Part shown: one piece after another, positions 26,826 through 33,562 of the stretch | Layout of the letters: each line of letters starts with the position of its first letter | Numbering within the stretch: position 1 is the first letter of the stretch | NCBI RefSeq assembly: GCF_019351435.1 | Contig: NZ_JAHWYN010000016.1 | Location: 1 to 64,000 of the forward strand | Origin: Flavobacterium taihuense | GTDB lineage: Bacteria > Bacteroidota > Bacteroidia > Flavobacteriales > Flavobacteriaceae | Length of the DNA: 64,000 nt | Reading direction: 5' to 3' | Program-made: the position numbers and the translations under genes | The notes under the pieces: generated by a model | Told to the model about the DNA's origin: nothing | Databases searched by the model: none | Seen by the model: only the letters and a program-made list of their open reading frames with translations

Positions 26826-26921
26826 AATTTTTTTATTTTAATTTTTAATTAACCAAAGCTTATTTTGGCTTCTATATTATTTTTTAATTCTGACTTTCTT
26901 ATCCTTTGATGACTGAAAAAC

Positions 26922-26958
26922 AAAAAACCCTTTTAGATACGTATCCAAAAGGGTTTTT
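26922..26958 (-). terminator. Attenuator terminator D
   Basis: Minus strand: AAAAAACCCTTTTGGATAC / GTATCTAAAAGGGTTTTTT, a long stem with one G-U pair and a strong U-run. It lies 31 bases past the stop of leader D and 97 bases before metY2. CTTTTGGA in its first arm can instead pair with TCCAAAAG right after the leader stop (26981-26988 on the plus strand). Confidence 0.85.
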
Positions 26959-26989
26959 TAAGTTATATGATAAACTTATACTTTTGGAA

Positions 26990-27082
26990 TCAGCAGATAC
27001 AAACACACATCATGGTATTAATACACATCATCGTCTTCGATTTGCAAATGGCGACCTGAATGTTTGAGTAATTTTGCTTCAT
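26990..27082 (-). CDS. Leader peptide D, Met/Cys-rich (upstream of metY2)
   Basis: 30-codon ORF starting MKQNYSNIQVAICKSK and ending TMMCINTMMCVCIC-stop; five Met and five Cys in 30 residues, four of the Met and four of the Cys in the last 13 codons. It is followed by a stop codon, then TCCAAAAG that can form an antiterminator with CTTTTGGA, then the terminator D. A ribosome stalled on Met or Cys codons for lack of charged tRNA would leave TCCAAAAG free and allow read-through into metY2. TAAGTT/AACTTA between the two forms a supporting hairpin. This is the textbook layout of amino acid attenuation. Confidence 0.75.
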   Translation of the reverse strand: MKQNYSNIQVAICKSKTMMCINTMMCVCIC

Positions 27083-27127
27083 ACTGTATTGTTAACTGAT
27101 GTTTATTATTATTTAAAAAAAAGACTT

Positions 27128-27158
27128 AAAAAAAAAGCCTCCCAAATTGTTGGGAGGC
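27128..27158 (-). terminator. Attenuator terminator C
   Basis: Minus strand: GCCTCCCAA-CAAT-TTGGGAGGC followed by TTTTTTTTT. A perfect 9-bp stem. It lies 33 bases past the stop of leader C and before leader D, so the two units are in series. Confidence 0.85.
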
Positions 27159-27191
27159 TTTTGCTATATATTTTTTGAATTTAAAATTAAG

Positions 27192-27260
27192 CTATACACA
27201 CTCCCTACAGGACTTAACCTGAATGGCTTTTTTAGACATATTGCATACATTAAACTTCAT
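27192..27260 (-). CDS. Leader peptide C, Cys-containing (upstream of leader D and metY2)
   Basis: 22-codon ORF: MKFNVCNMSKKAIQVKSC at the start, then RECV and a stop. Three Cys (6, 18, 21) and two Met. It is less rich in Met than the other three leaders, so may sense cysteine mainly. GGGAG in codons 19-20 can pair with CTCCC of terminator C. The metX2 stop lies 300 bases upstream, so the unit probably has its own promoter, although no clean one was found. Confidence 0.65.
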   Translation of the reverse strand: MKFNVCNMSKKAIQVKSCRECV

Positions 27261-27565
27261 TTTTTTCTTTTTTATTTCTATTTTACAAATATCGAAACTT
27301 TTTTTCAATAATCCTAATACTAAACGTAAATTTAATAATTAAGAAACAATTATTTCATTTCATAAATAGTTAAAAGTCAGCTTGTTATTTAATAATAAAA
27401 ATTATTTATTGGCATATTCTTATATTATTTTAACAAAAATTTCTCATTTTAATCCTTTTGAAACTACAAATTAGGTCAAAAACAAAAACGCTACGTATTT
27501 GGAATGGGGGGGGTATGAATAAATCAACAACCCATATTCCTAATCCCAAAAAGATAACATTTATG
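27261..27565. other. Intergenic stretch between metX2 and leader C
   Basis: 305 bases, very AT-rich, no gene seen. A run of eight G (27506-27513) stands out. A promoter for leader C is expected here but only imperfect matches (GATATTTG near 27285) were seen. Confidence 0.5.
27506..27513. repeat. Homopolymer of eight G
   Basis: Eight consecutive G on the plus strand in AT-rich DNA just downstream of metX2. Such runs slip easily in replication. It is outside coding sequence. Confidence 0.7.
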
Positions 27566-28567
27566 CTAAGCGCTGACATAATTTTGTTCTTTGTGATAGT
27601 TAAAAATAGGTTTCAAAATATCGGATAATTGATTAAACTCTATTAAATAAGCATCGTGCCCATGAATGGATTGAATTTGATGATAAAAAACATTTTGCTT
27701 CTTATTGGTCAACTCTCTGTAAGTTTTGCGTGTTTCCTCGGCAATAAACAAATAATCCGTATCAACAGTTATTAGATGAATATTGGCTTCAATAGCATTG
27801 GCCACCGTTAGGAAATCAGACCTATTTCTTGTAATATCATTGGTTTTAAGCAAATGATTCATCAGCTTATAAGCAGCCAATCGGTACCTGTTTTTTAATT
27901 TAAAACCATGATCCAACAACCAGTTTTCTATCTGCAAAACGGATAATTCATCCAATTTGCTTCTCTTAAATCTTTGATTCACATACTCTGGCGTTCTATA
28001 TAATAACGTAGCATGCAAACGTGCATCTACAATTGGATCATCGGAATGGTTCAGAATTTGGTCTTGAATTAAAACATTGGCGATAACCCAATCCGTAGCT
28101 TTCCAATCTGAAGCAATCGGAATCAAATTGTCAATTTTATCGGGTTGCAAAGCAGCCATTTCCCATGCTATTGCACCTCCCAGACTTCCGCCGATTACGG
28201 CATAAACATTTTTTACCTTTAAGAAAAACAACCCTTCCCAAAAGATTCTGGCAATGTCACGAATGCTATAATCGCGATAATTGTCTATCAAATTATCAAT
28301 ATTATCATCAAATCCATTTCCAGGAATATTAAAGGCGATAACCGTAAAATAATCAGTATCTACTGGTTTATTTTCACCAACGACTCCACTCCACCATCCT
28401 TTTTCTCCGGTAACATTCGAATTTCCTGTCAAAGAATGATTCACTACTACAACAGGCGCACTGCCTAATGGTTGTCCAAAAACTTGATAAAACAAAGGAA
28501 GGTAAGACTTCTGTTTCCCTATTTCTAAATCAAAATTAAAGAGATCTATTTTTTCTAAATTTTCCAT
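27566..28567 (-). CDS. MetX-like homoserine O-acyltransferase, copy 2
   Basis: 333 residues, paralog of 23744-24712 with the same motifs: VNHSLTGNSNV, AFNIPGNGFDDN, Ser128 in VIGGSLGGAIAWEM, and SIHGHDAYLIEF near the end. The two copies differ in many places, so the duplication is older than that of the metY genes or has diverged faster. It follows metY1 by 92 bases in the same direction, so both should be transcribed from the leader A/B region. Substrate homoserine is probable; the acyl donor is unknown. Confidence 0.85.
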   Translation of the reverse strand: MENLEKIDLFNFDLEIGKQKSYLPLFYQVFGQPLGSAPVVVVNHSLTGNSNVTGEKGWWSGVVGENKPVDTDYFTVIAFNIPGNGFDDNIDNLIDNYRDYSIRDIARIFWEGLFFLKVKNVYAVIGGSLGGAIAWEMAALQPDKIDNLIPIASDWKATDWVIANVLIQDQILNHSDDPIVDARLHATLLYRTPEYVNQRFKRSKLDELSVLQIENWLLDHGFKLKNRYRLAAYKLMNHLLKTNDITRNRSDFLTVANAIEANIHLITVDTDYLFIAEETRKTYRELTNKKQNVFYHQIQSIHGHDAYLIEFNQLSDILKPIFNYHKEQNYVSA

Positions 28568-28659
28568 TTTGAATACTTTTTAAAGTTATTTATTTAAAAA
28601 CTGCCTTAGACTATAATCAATAACTAAGACAGTTTTACCTAACAAAAACTAACACTTTC

Positions 28660-29952
28660 TTATACCAATTGAGGTGTTTTGATGGTTTCAAAAACAGCTT
28701 TTAAATCTGCTTTTAAATCATCAATATCTTCCAATCCAACAGACAGTCGAATTAAATCTTTGGTAACTCCAGTTGCAATTTGCTCCTCATCCGACAATTG
28801 CTGATGTGTGGTACTGGCAGGATGAATAATTAGCGATTTTGTGTCTCCAATATTAGCCAATATGGAAAACAGCTTGGTGTTATCGGCTACTTTTTTGGCG
28901 GCATCAAAACCCGCTTTTAGACCAAAAGTAATCACACCACTTTGTCCCTTTGGTAAATATTTTTGCACTAAAACATAATACTTACTCGACTTCAAACCAG
29001 GATAATTTACCCAAGCCACTTCGTCCTGAATTTCCAGCCATTGGGCCAAAGCCAAAGCATTCTCACTGTGTCTTCGGATACGAACTTCTAAAGTCTCTAA
29101 TCCTTGAATAATTTGGAAAGCATTAAATGGACTCAAGGCTGCTCCAAAATCTCGCAATCCTTCAATTCTTGCTTTTGCTATAAAAGCGGCATTTCCTAAT
29201 GTTTCATGATAAATAAAACCATGATACCCCACAGAAGGCTCTGTAAACTCAGGAAATTTTCCGTTACTCCAATCAAATTTTCCGGCATCAATGATTACAC
29301 CTCCCAAAGAAGTTCCGTTACCCGAAATGTATTTGGTCAAAGAGTGAATAACTATATCCGCTCCATACTCAATTGGATTCAATAAATAAGGTGATGCTAC
29401 AGTATTATCGACAATAAAAGGAACCTTGAATACTTTGGCTTCATCCGAAATCGCTTTAAGATCCAACACATCTAATTTTGGATTACCCAAACTTTCCACA
29501 AAAAAAGCTCTTGTATTTTCTTTCGCGGCTTTGGTAAAATTTTTGGGATCTGTTGGATCTACAAATGTGGTTTTGATACCTAATCTCGGCAAAGTCACTT
29601 TCAATAAATTATAGGTTCCTCCATATAAACTGTTGGATGCTACGATATGATCGCCTGCTTTTAGCAAGACCAATAATGCCGTAGAAATAGCCGATGCCCC
29701 TGAGGCGGTAACTACTGCTCCAATTCCTCCTTCCAAAGTTGCCAATCGTTGTTCCAGAATATCATTGGTAGGATTATTTAATCTGGTGTAAATGAATCCC
29801 GCTTCGGCAAGACCAAATAAATTGGCCGCATGGTCTGAATTATTAAATACATACGAAGTGGTTTGATAAATTGGAACAGCTCTCGTTCCTCCATTTTTAG
29901 TTACGTCGTGTCCTGCGTGTAAGGCGTTTGTTGCGAATTTTTGTGTGCTCAT
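28660..29952 (-). CDS. metY: O-acetylhomoserine sulfhydrylase, copy 1
   Basis: 430 residues and nearly collinear with copy 2 at 25539-26825: both start MS..KFATNALHAGHDVTK and share GLAEAGFIYTRLNNPTND. Lys207 is in VIHSLTKYISGNG. It makes homocysteine from O-acetylhomoserine and sulfide. It is followed by metX2 and preceded by two tandem Met/Cys leader-terminator units, so its expression should rise when Met-tRNA or Cys-tRNA is scarce. Confidence 0.93.
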   Translation of the reverse strand: MSTQKFATNALHAGHDVTKNGGTRAVPIYQTTSYVFNNSDHAANLFGLAEAGFIYTRLNNPTNDILEQRLATLEGGIGAVVTASGASAISTALLVLLKAGDHIVASNSLYGGTYNLLKVTLPRLGIKTTFVDPTDPKNFTKAAKENTRAFFVESLGNPKLDVLDLKAISDEAKVFKVPFIVDNTVASPYLLNPIEYGADIVIHSLTKYISGNGTSLGGVIIDAGKFDWSNGKFPEFTEPSVGYHGFIYHETLGNAAFIAKARIEGLRDFGAALSPFNAFQIIQGLETLEVRIRRHSENALALAQWLEIQDEVAWVNYPGLKSSKYYVLVQKYLPKGQSGVITFGLKAGFDAAKKVADNTKLFSILANIGDTKSLIIHPASTTHQQLSDEEQIATGVTKDLIRLSVGLEDIDDLKADLKAVFETIKTPQLV

Positions 29953-30024
29953 AATTTTAAGTTTTTAAATGTTTTATAATTAGTTTTATGATTTTGCTTT
30001 GAGTTTTAAAATGAATTCGGGAAA

Positions 30025-30061
30025 TAAAAAAGCCCTTTTGGATGATTTACCAAAAGGGCTT
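30025..30061 (-). terminator. Attenuator terminator B
   Basis: Minus strand: AAGCCCTTTTGG-taaatcat-CCAAAAGGGCTT followed by TTTTATTT; a perfect 12-bp stem. It lies about 22 bases past the stop of leader B and 73 bases before metY1. CTTTTGG in the first arm can pair with CCAAAAG in the leader ORF instead (30095-30101). On the plus strand there is no U-run, so it works for minus-strand transcripts. Confidence 0.88.
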
Positions 30062-30082
30062 ATAGTCGAACTATAACAAGGA

Positions 30083-30169
30083 TTAAATCCTTTGCTTTTG
30101 GCAATAGCAAATTGGGATGCACATACGCATCATACAACACATCATCATTTTATTTACTATTGTTTTCAT
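30083..30169 (-). CDS. Leader peptide B, Met/Cys-rich (upstream of metY1)
   Basis: 28-codon ORF with the core KMMMCCMMRMCIPICYC: seven Met including the start and five Cys. It ends QKQRI-stop. CCAAAAG, the antiterminator strand, spans the Q-K codons close to the stop, so a ribosome reaching the stop would cover it and allow the terminator, while a ribosome stalled in the MMMCCMM stretch would not. AAGGATT/AATCCTT and TATAGT/ACTATA hairpins lie between the pairing strands. Second of two units in series before metY1. Confidence 0.78.
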   Translation of the reverse strand: MKTIVNKMMMCCMMRMCIPICYCQKQRI

Positions 30170-30197
30170 CTCTTTGTTTTTTTATTACTTCTTTAAA

Positions 30198-30225
30198 ACA
30201 AAAAACCTCTGCTGTTGGCAGAGGT
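30198..30225 (-). terminator. Attenuator terminator A
   Basis: Minus strand: ACCTCTGC-caaca-GCAGAGGT followed by TTTTTGTTTT. It lies about 25 bases past the stop of leader A and just before leader B starts. On the plus strand the stem is not followed by a U-run. Confidence 0.85.
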
Positions 30226-30246
30226 CTATATTGTTGTCTTTTACAA

Positions 30247-30315
30247 TTATACAATACTGCGCCCTGCGGAAGTTTTCCACATCATACAACACATATTGCA
30301 CATCATTAATTTCAT
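30247..30315 (-). CDS. Leader peptide A, Met/Cys-rich (first unit upstream of metY1)
   Basis: 22-codon ORF: MKLMMCNMCCMMWKTSAG then RSIV and stop. Six Met and three Cys in the first 12 codons. GGCGCAG at the end of the ORF can pair imperfectly with CTCTGCC of terminator A, with TATTGT/ACAATA as an inner hairpin. As first unit of the series it would have to be passed before leader B is transcribed, which gives two successive checks. A possible promoter (CTTGG and TAGTTTG, minus strand near 30344-30367) lies upstream. Confidence 0.75.
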   Translation of the reverse strand: MKLMMCNMCCMMWKTSAGRSIV

Positions 30316-30343
30316 TTTGTTTTTATTTGATGAAGCAAAAATG

Positions 30344-30370
30344 CAAACTATTTTTTAAACCACCAAGCAA
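30344..30370 (-). promoter_or_regulatory. Possible promoter of the leader A-metY1-metX2 transcript
   Basis: Minus strand: TTG about 17-20 bases before TAGTTTG, one base short of TAnnTTTG. Position fits a transcript starting shortly before leader A. Weak because the -7 element is imperfect. Confidence 0.35.
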
Positions 30371-30455
30371 AAATCAATTTATTTTTATAAATTCTATAGA
30401 ATTACTAGAACTTGTTAAATTCCTCTTAATAAATTAAAAAAAACAAAAGAATAAT

Positions 30456-30484
30456 TTGCAATTCAAAATGGTTTCATACATTTG
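30456..30484 (+). promoter_or_regulatory. Promoter of metK, Bacteroidota consensus
   Basis: TTG (30456-30458), 18 bases, TACATTTG (30477-30484). Exact fit to the consensus. The expected start near 30490 gives a leader of about 165 bases that holds the structured RNA at 30498-30629. Confidence 0.8.
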
Positions 30485-30497
30485 CACCCGAATACAA

Positions 30498-30629
30498 GAG
30501 GAAAAATTTGAACTGATTGCAACCTCTTCATAATGAAACGGATTCATTATGGATACTGAAAAATTTTCAGTAGAAAAAAATGCTAAAGCAGAAACTCTCC
30601 TTTAGCCTTTCCAGCAATTGTTTTTCCTC
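30498..30629 (+). ncRNA. Structured leader RNA of metK, riboswitch-like, class uncertain
   Basis: Closing stem GAGGAAAAA (30498-30506) / TTTTTCCTC (30621-30629), then ATTGC/GCAAT, then three hairpins: CATAATGAA/TTCATTATG (30529-30551), TACTGAAAA/TTTTCAGTA (30554-30572) and GCTAAAG/CTTTAGC (30582-30606). GATTGCAACC and AAATGCTAAAGCAG recall the GCAACC and GGTGCTAA pieces of SAM-I, but the P2 kink-turn and GATGAAGCC are absent. It may be a diverged SAM-binding class (compare the SAM-I/SAM-IV variants) or a new element. It ends 27 bases before the metK start and no U-run follows. Confidence 0.6.
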
Positions 30630-30656
30630 GATTAATTTTTAAAATTTATAATTATT

Positions 30657-31907
30657 ATGGCTTATTTATTTACGTCAGAATCTGTAAGTGAGGGACACCC
30701 AGACAAAGTTGCAGATCAAATTTCGGATGCATTAATTGATAACTTTTTGGCATTTGATGCTGACTCAAAAGTAGCTTGTGAAACGTTGGTAACTACTGGT
30801 CAGGTAATTTTGGCAGGTGAAGTAAAATCAAATACTTACTTAGATGTGCAACAAATTGCTCGTGAAGTAATTCGTAAAATTGGTTATACAAAAAGTGAAT
30901 ACATGTTTGAGGCCAATTCTTGTGGTATTCTTTCAGCCATTCACGAACAATCTGCAGATATTAATCAAGGTGTCGACAGAGCCAGTAAAGAAGAACAAGG
31001 AGCTGGTGACCAAGGAATGATGTTTGGTTATGCAACGAATGAAACTGAAAACTATATGCCTTTGGCACTAGATTTATCTCATAAATTATTACAGGAATTA
31101 GCGATTTTGAGACGTGAAAATAACGAAATCACTTATTTACGCCCTGATGCAAAATCCCAAGTGACTTTAGAATACAGCGATGACAACAAACCAACACGCA
31201 TTGATGCTATCGTAATTTCTACACAACACGATGATTTTGATGAAGAAACTACTATGTTGGCTAAAATTAAGAAAGACATCATCGAAATATTGATTCCAAG
31301 AATCATTGCAAAAAATCCTGCTCACGCTCATTTATTCAATGATAAAATTCAATACCACATTAATCCTACAGGGAAATTTGTAATTGGAGGACCTCATGGA
31401 GATACTGGATTGACAGGAAGAAAAATCATTGTAGATACTTATGGTGGAAAAGGAGCTCACGGTGGTGGTGCTTTCTCAGGAAAAGATCCAAGTAAAGTAG
31501 ACAGAAGTGCTGCTTATGCTACCCGTCATATTGCAAAAAACCTTGTTGCTGCCGGTGTTGCTGATGAGATTTTGGTACAAGTTTCGTATGCAATTGGAGT
31601 AGCAAAACCAATGGGTATCTTTATTGATACTTACGGAACCTCAAAAGTGAATTTAACTAATGGTGAAATTGCCAAAAAAGTAGAAGCTATTTTTGATATG
31701 CGCCCCTACTTCATCGAGCAACGTTTGAAATTAAGAAACCCTATTTATAGCGAAACTGCTGCTTACGGTCATATGGGACGTACTCCGGAAACCGTTACAA
31801 AAACTTTCTCTGCTCCTGGTGGATTAACTAAAACAGTTACTGTTGACTTATTTACTTGGGAAAAATTAGATTTCGTTGATCAAGTGAAAACTGCTTTTGG
31901 ATTGTAA
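30657..31907 (+). CDS. metK: S-adenosylmethionine synthetase
   Basis: 416 residues, slightly longer than E. coli MetK (384). GHPDKVADQISDAL (14-27) is the ATP/Mg loop, and GGAFSGKDPSKVDRSAAYA (about 270-290) the substrate loop. It makes SAM from methionine and ATP. It is transcribed away from the metY/metX series and has its own consensus promoter and structured leader, so its control is separate from that of the biosynthesis genes. The start follows an A/T stretch without Shine-Dalgarno sequence, usual in this lineage. Confidence 0.97.
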   Translation: MAYLFTSESVSEGHPDKVADQISDALIDNFLAFDADSKVACETLVTTGQVILAGEVKSNTYLDVQQIAREVIRKIGYTKSEYMFEANSCGILSAIHEQSADINQGVDRASKEEQGAGDQGMMFGYATNETENYMPLALDLSHKLLQELAILRRENNEITYLRPDAKSQVTLEYSDDNKPTRIDAIVISTQHDDFDEETTMLAKIKKDIIEILIPRIIAKNPAHAHLFNDKIQYHINPTGKFVIGGPHGDTGLTGRKIIVDTYGGKGAHGGGAFSGKDPSKVDRSAAYATRHIAKNLVAAGVADEILVQVSYAIGVAKPMGIFIDTYGTSKVNLTNGEIAKKVEAIFDMRPYFIEQRLKLRNPIYSETAAYGHMGRTPETVTKTFSAPGGLTKTVTVDLFTWEKLDFVDQVKTAFGL

Positions 31908-31928
31908 AAAATCTAAATTTCATCTACA

Positions 31929-31961
31929 AAAAAACCATTCAATTCCGAATGGTTTTTTTTT
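31929..31961 (+). terminator. Intrinsic terminator after metK
   Basis: AAAACCATTC-AATTCC-GAATGGTTTTTTTTT, 21 bases past the metK stop. Confidence 0.88.
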
Positions 31962-32022
31962 GCTTAAAATAGAAGTCTTTTTAGAGTTAATAATCATTAA
32001 AATACCAATGAACTTCATTTAC

Positions 32023-32415
32023 TCAAAAAGCAGCACAAACTTCCGTCTCTTTATCGTATTTCAACCAGAAAACAATATATCTTGGTTGCACTGTATATCT
32101 TGATACTTTGGTCAAAAATTGAGAAAAACTATCATCATTTAGTGATGTCGTATTTAAAATATTTGTACCTGAAACTTTATATTCCCCATTGTACCCTACT
32201 TCCAAATTGGGTAAATCTTTATAATTTGTTGCTACTTTTAAGATATAGCTTTGTGTAAAACTCTCGGACGAAGCTAAAACTCGGTTCTGAATATTATTGT
32301 ATTTAGCCCAATTTAAACCCAAATTGACAGACGCTTTATAATCCTTCAAAAAAGAGCAACCATAACTTCCATTTCCTGAAATAGTTTGATCTAATGTGAT
32401 GACTAGTTTTTTCAT
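32023..32415 (-). pseudogene. Remnant of an outer-membrane beta-barrel receptor gene
   Basis: 130 residues with alternating pattern and strand-like segments (ASVNLGLNWAKYNN, SYILKVATNY, PNLEVGYNGEYKVSG) but no signal peptide and far too short for a barrel. The phrases resemble the C-terminal half of TonB-dependent-receptor-like barrels of the Bacteroidota 'outer membrane beta-barrel family'. The end, WLKYDKETEVCAAF, lacks the terminal aromatic signature. It could also be a small free-standing protein. The 448 bases upstream hold no clear rest of the gene, so the truncation is probably old. Confidence 0.45.
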
Positions 32416-32863
32416 GCATAGATACTATTAGTTTTTAAATCTTTTATGATGTAATCCTTGCTTATAAAAACTTATGAATACTAAAACCATTACATTATCC
32501 GTTTCTATACAGAAACTACTCTCAAAGATAAAATCAATGTGGATATACAAAAAATGGAATATACAAACTACTCACATTCAAAGATGGATTACACTTATTC
32601 TCTGACTAAAGATATTGGACACTATTCATATATGGAGGTTCAATCCTAATCTAACGAAAAGTTACAATTTCGAACTTTAATTTTAAAAAACCATAATAAA
32701 ATATCCATTTACTATTTGTGGCGCACTAATTTTAGTTTTTTGAAATTGTTTGAATTCGGAAATTAATATTTCAAAATCGTTCCATAAAATACCTTTGCTA
32801 AACGCAAATTTTATCTATTTTTACAATCTTAGAAATTATGAATTTTAAAATCGCAATACCGTA
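32416..32863. other. Intergenic stretch, no confident gene
   Basis: 448 bases. A plus-strand open frame of 54 codons (32485-32649) reads like protein (KDKINVDIQKMEYTNY) but has no start of its own and no recognisable family; it may be decayed coding sequence. A 9-codon ORF (32838-32864) overlaps the deoxynucleoside kinase start as TAATG. Confidence 0.45.
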
Positions 32864-33478
32864 ATGCACATAGCTATAGCAGGAAACATAGGCTCAGGAA
32901 AAACAACTTTAACCCGATTGTTAGCCAAACATTTTAAGTGGGAACCTCATTTTGAAGAAGTAGTTGACAATCCTTACTTAGATGATTTTTACCATCAAAT
33001 GGAACGTTGGTCTTTTAATTTGCAGATTTATTTCTTGAATAGTCGTTTTCGTCAAGTAATGCAAATTCGTGAAAGCGGTAAAAAAATCATTCAGGACAGA
33101 ACCATTTACGAAGATGCCCATATTTTTGCGCCCAATCTTTATGCTATGGGATTGATGACGAATCGTGATTTTGAAAATTATTCTTCGCTTTTTGAATTAA
33201 TGGAATCACTTGTCAAACCACCTGATCTGTTGATTTACTTAAGAAGCTCAATTCCCAACTTAGTGGGACAAATTCACAAACGTGGTCGCGAATATGAAAA
33301 CACCATCTCTATTGACTATTTAAGCCGTCTCAACGAACGTTATGAAGCTTGGGTACATACTTACAACAAAGGAAAAATTATGATTATAGACGTCGATCAT
33401 ATCAATTTTGTTGATAATCCAGAAGATTTAGGAAGCATCATTAATAGAATAGATGCCGAATTGAACGGATTGTTTTAA
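32864..33478 (+). CDS. Deoxynucleoside kinase
   Basis: 204 residues. P-loop GNIGSGKTT at 7-15, FEEVVDNPYLDDFY with the catalytic Glu, and QDRTIYEDAHIFA with the DRS-like motif (here DRT), all typical of the deoxyguanosine/deoxyadenosine kinase family. It phosphorylates deoxynucleosides for the salvage pathway in the cytoplasm. The start is preceded by a 9-codon ORF whose TAA overlaps the ATG, suggesting translational coupling. The gene ends in a bidirectional terminator shared with hppA. Confidence 0.88.
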   Translation: MHIAIAGNIGSGKTTLTRLLAKHFKWEPHFEEVVDNPYLDDFYHQMERWSFNLQIYFLNSRFRQVMQIRESGKKIIQDRTIYEDAHIFAPNLYAMGLMTNRDFENYSSLFELMESLVKPPDLLIYLRSSIPNLVGQIHKRGREYENTISIDYLSRLNERYEAWVHTYNKGKIMIIDVDHINFVDNPEDLGSIINRIDAELNGLF

Positions 33479-33508
33479 AAACACTAATTTCATAAATTTT
33501 ACAGATAT

Positions 33509-33540
33509 AAAAAATGCCTCGAAAATTTCGAGGCATTTTT
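33509..33540. terminator. Bidirectional terminator between the deoxynucleoside kinase gene and hppA
   Basis: AAAATGCCTCGAAA / TTTCGAGGCATTTTT, with T-runs in both directions, between two converging genes. Confidence 0.88.
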
Positions 33541-33562
33541 CTATTTAACAAAAGAATGATTC

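Noticed and set aside
30112..30437. Plus-strand frames with many His and Ile codons over the leader region, suggesting a His-type leader
   Set aside because: The terminators have U-runs only on the minus strand, and no histidine gene lies downstream on the plus strand. The His codons are the complement of the Met codons of the minus-strand leaders.
30549..30605. 18-codon ORF in the metK leader (MDTEKFSVEKNAKA...) as a leader peptide
   Set aside because: It has no Met or Cys cluster and lies across three conserved-looking hairpins; the RNA explanation fits better.
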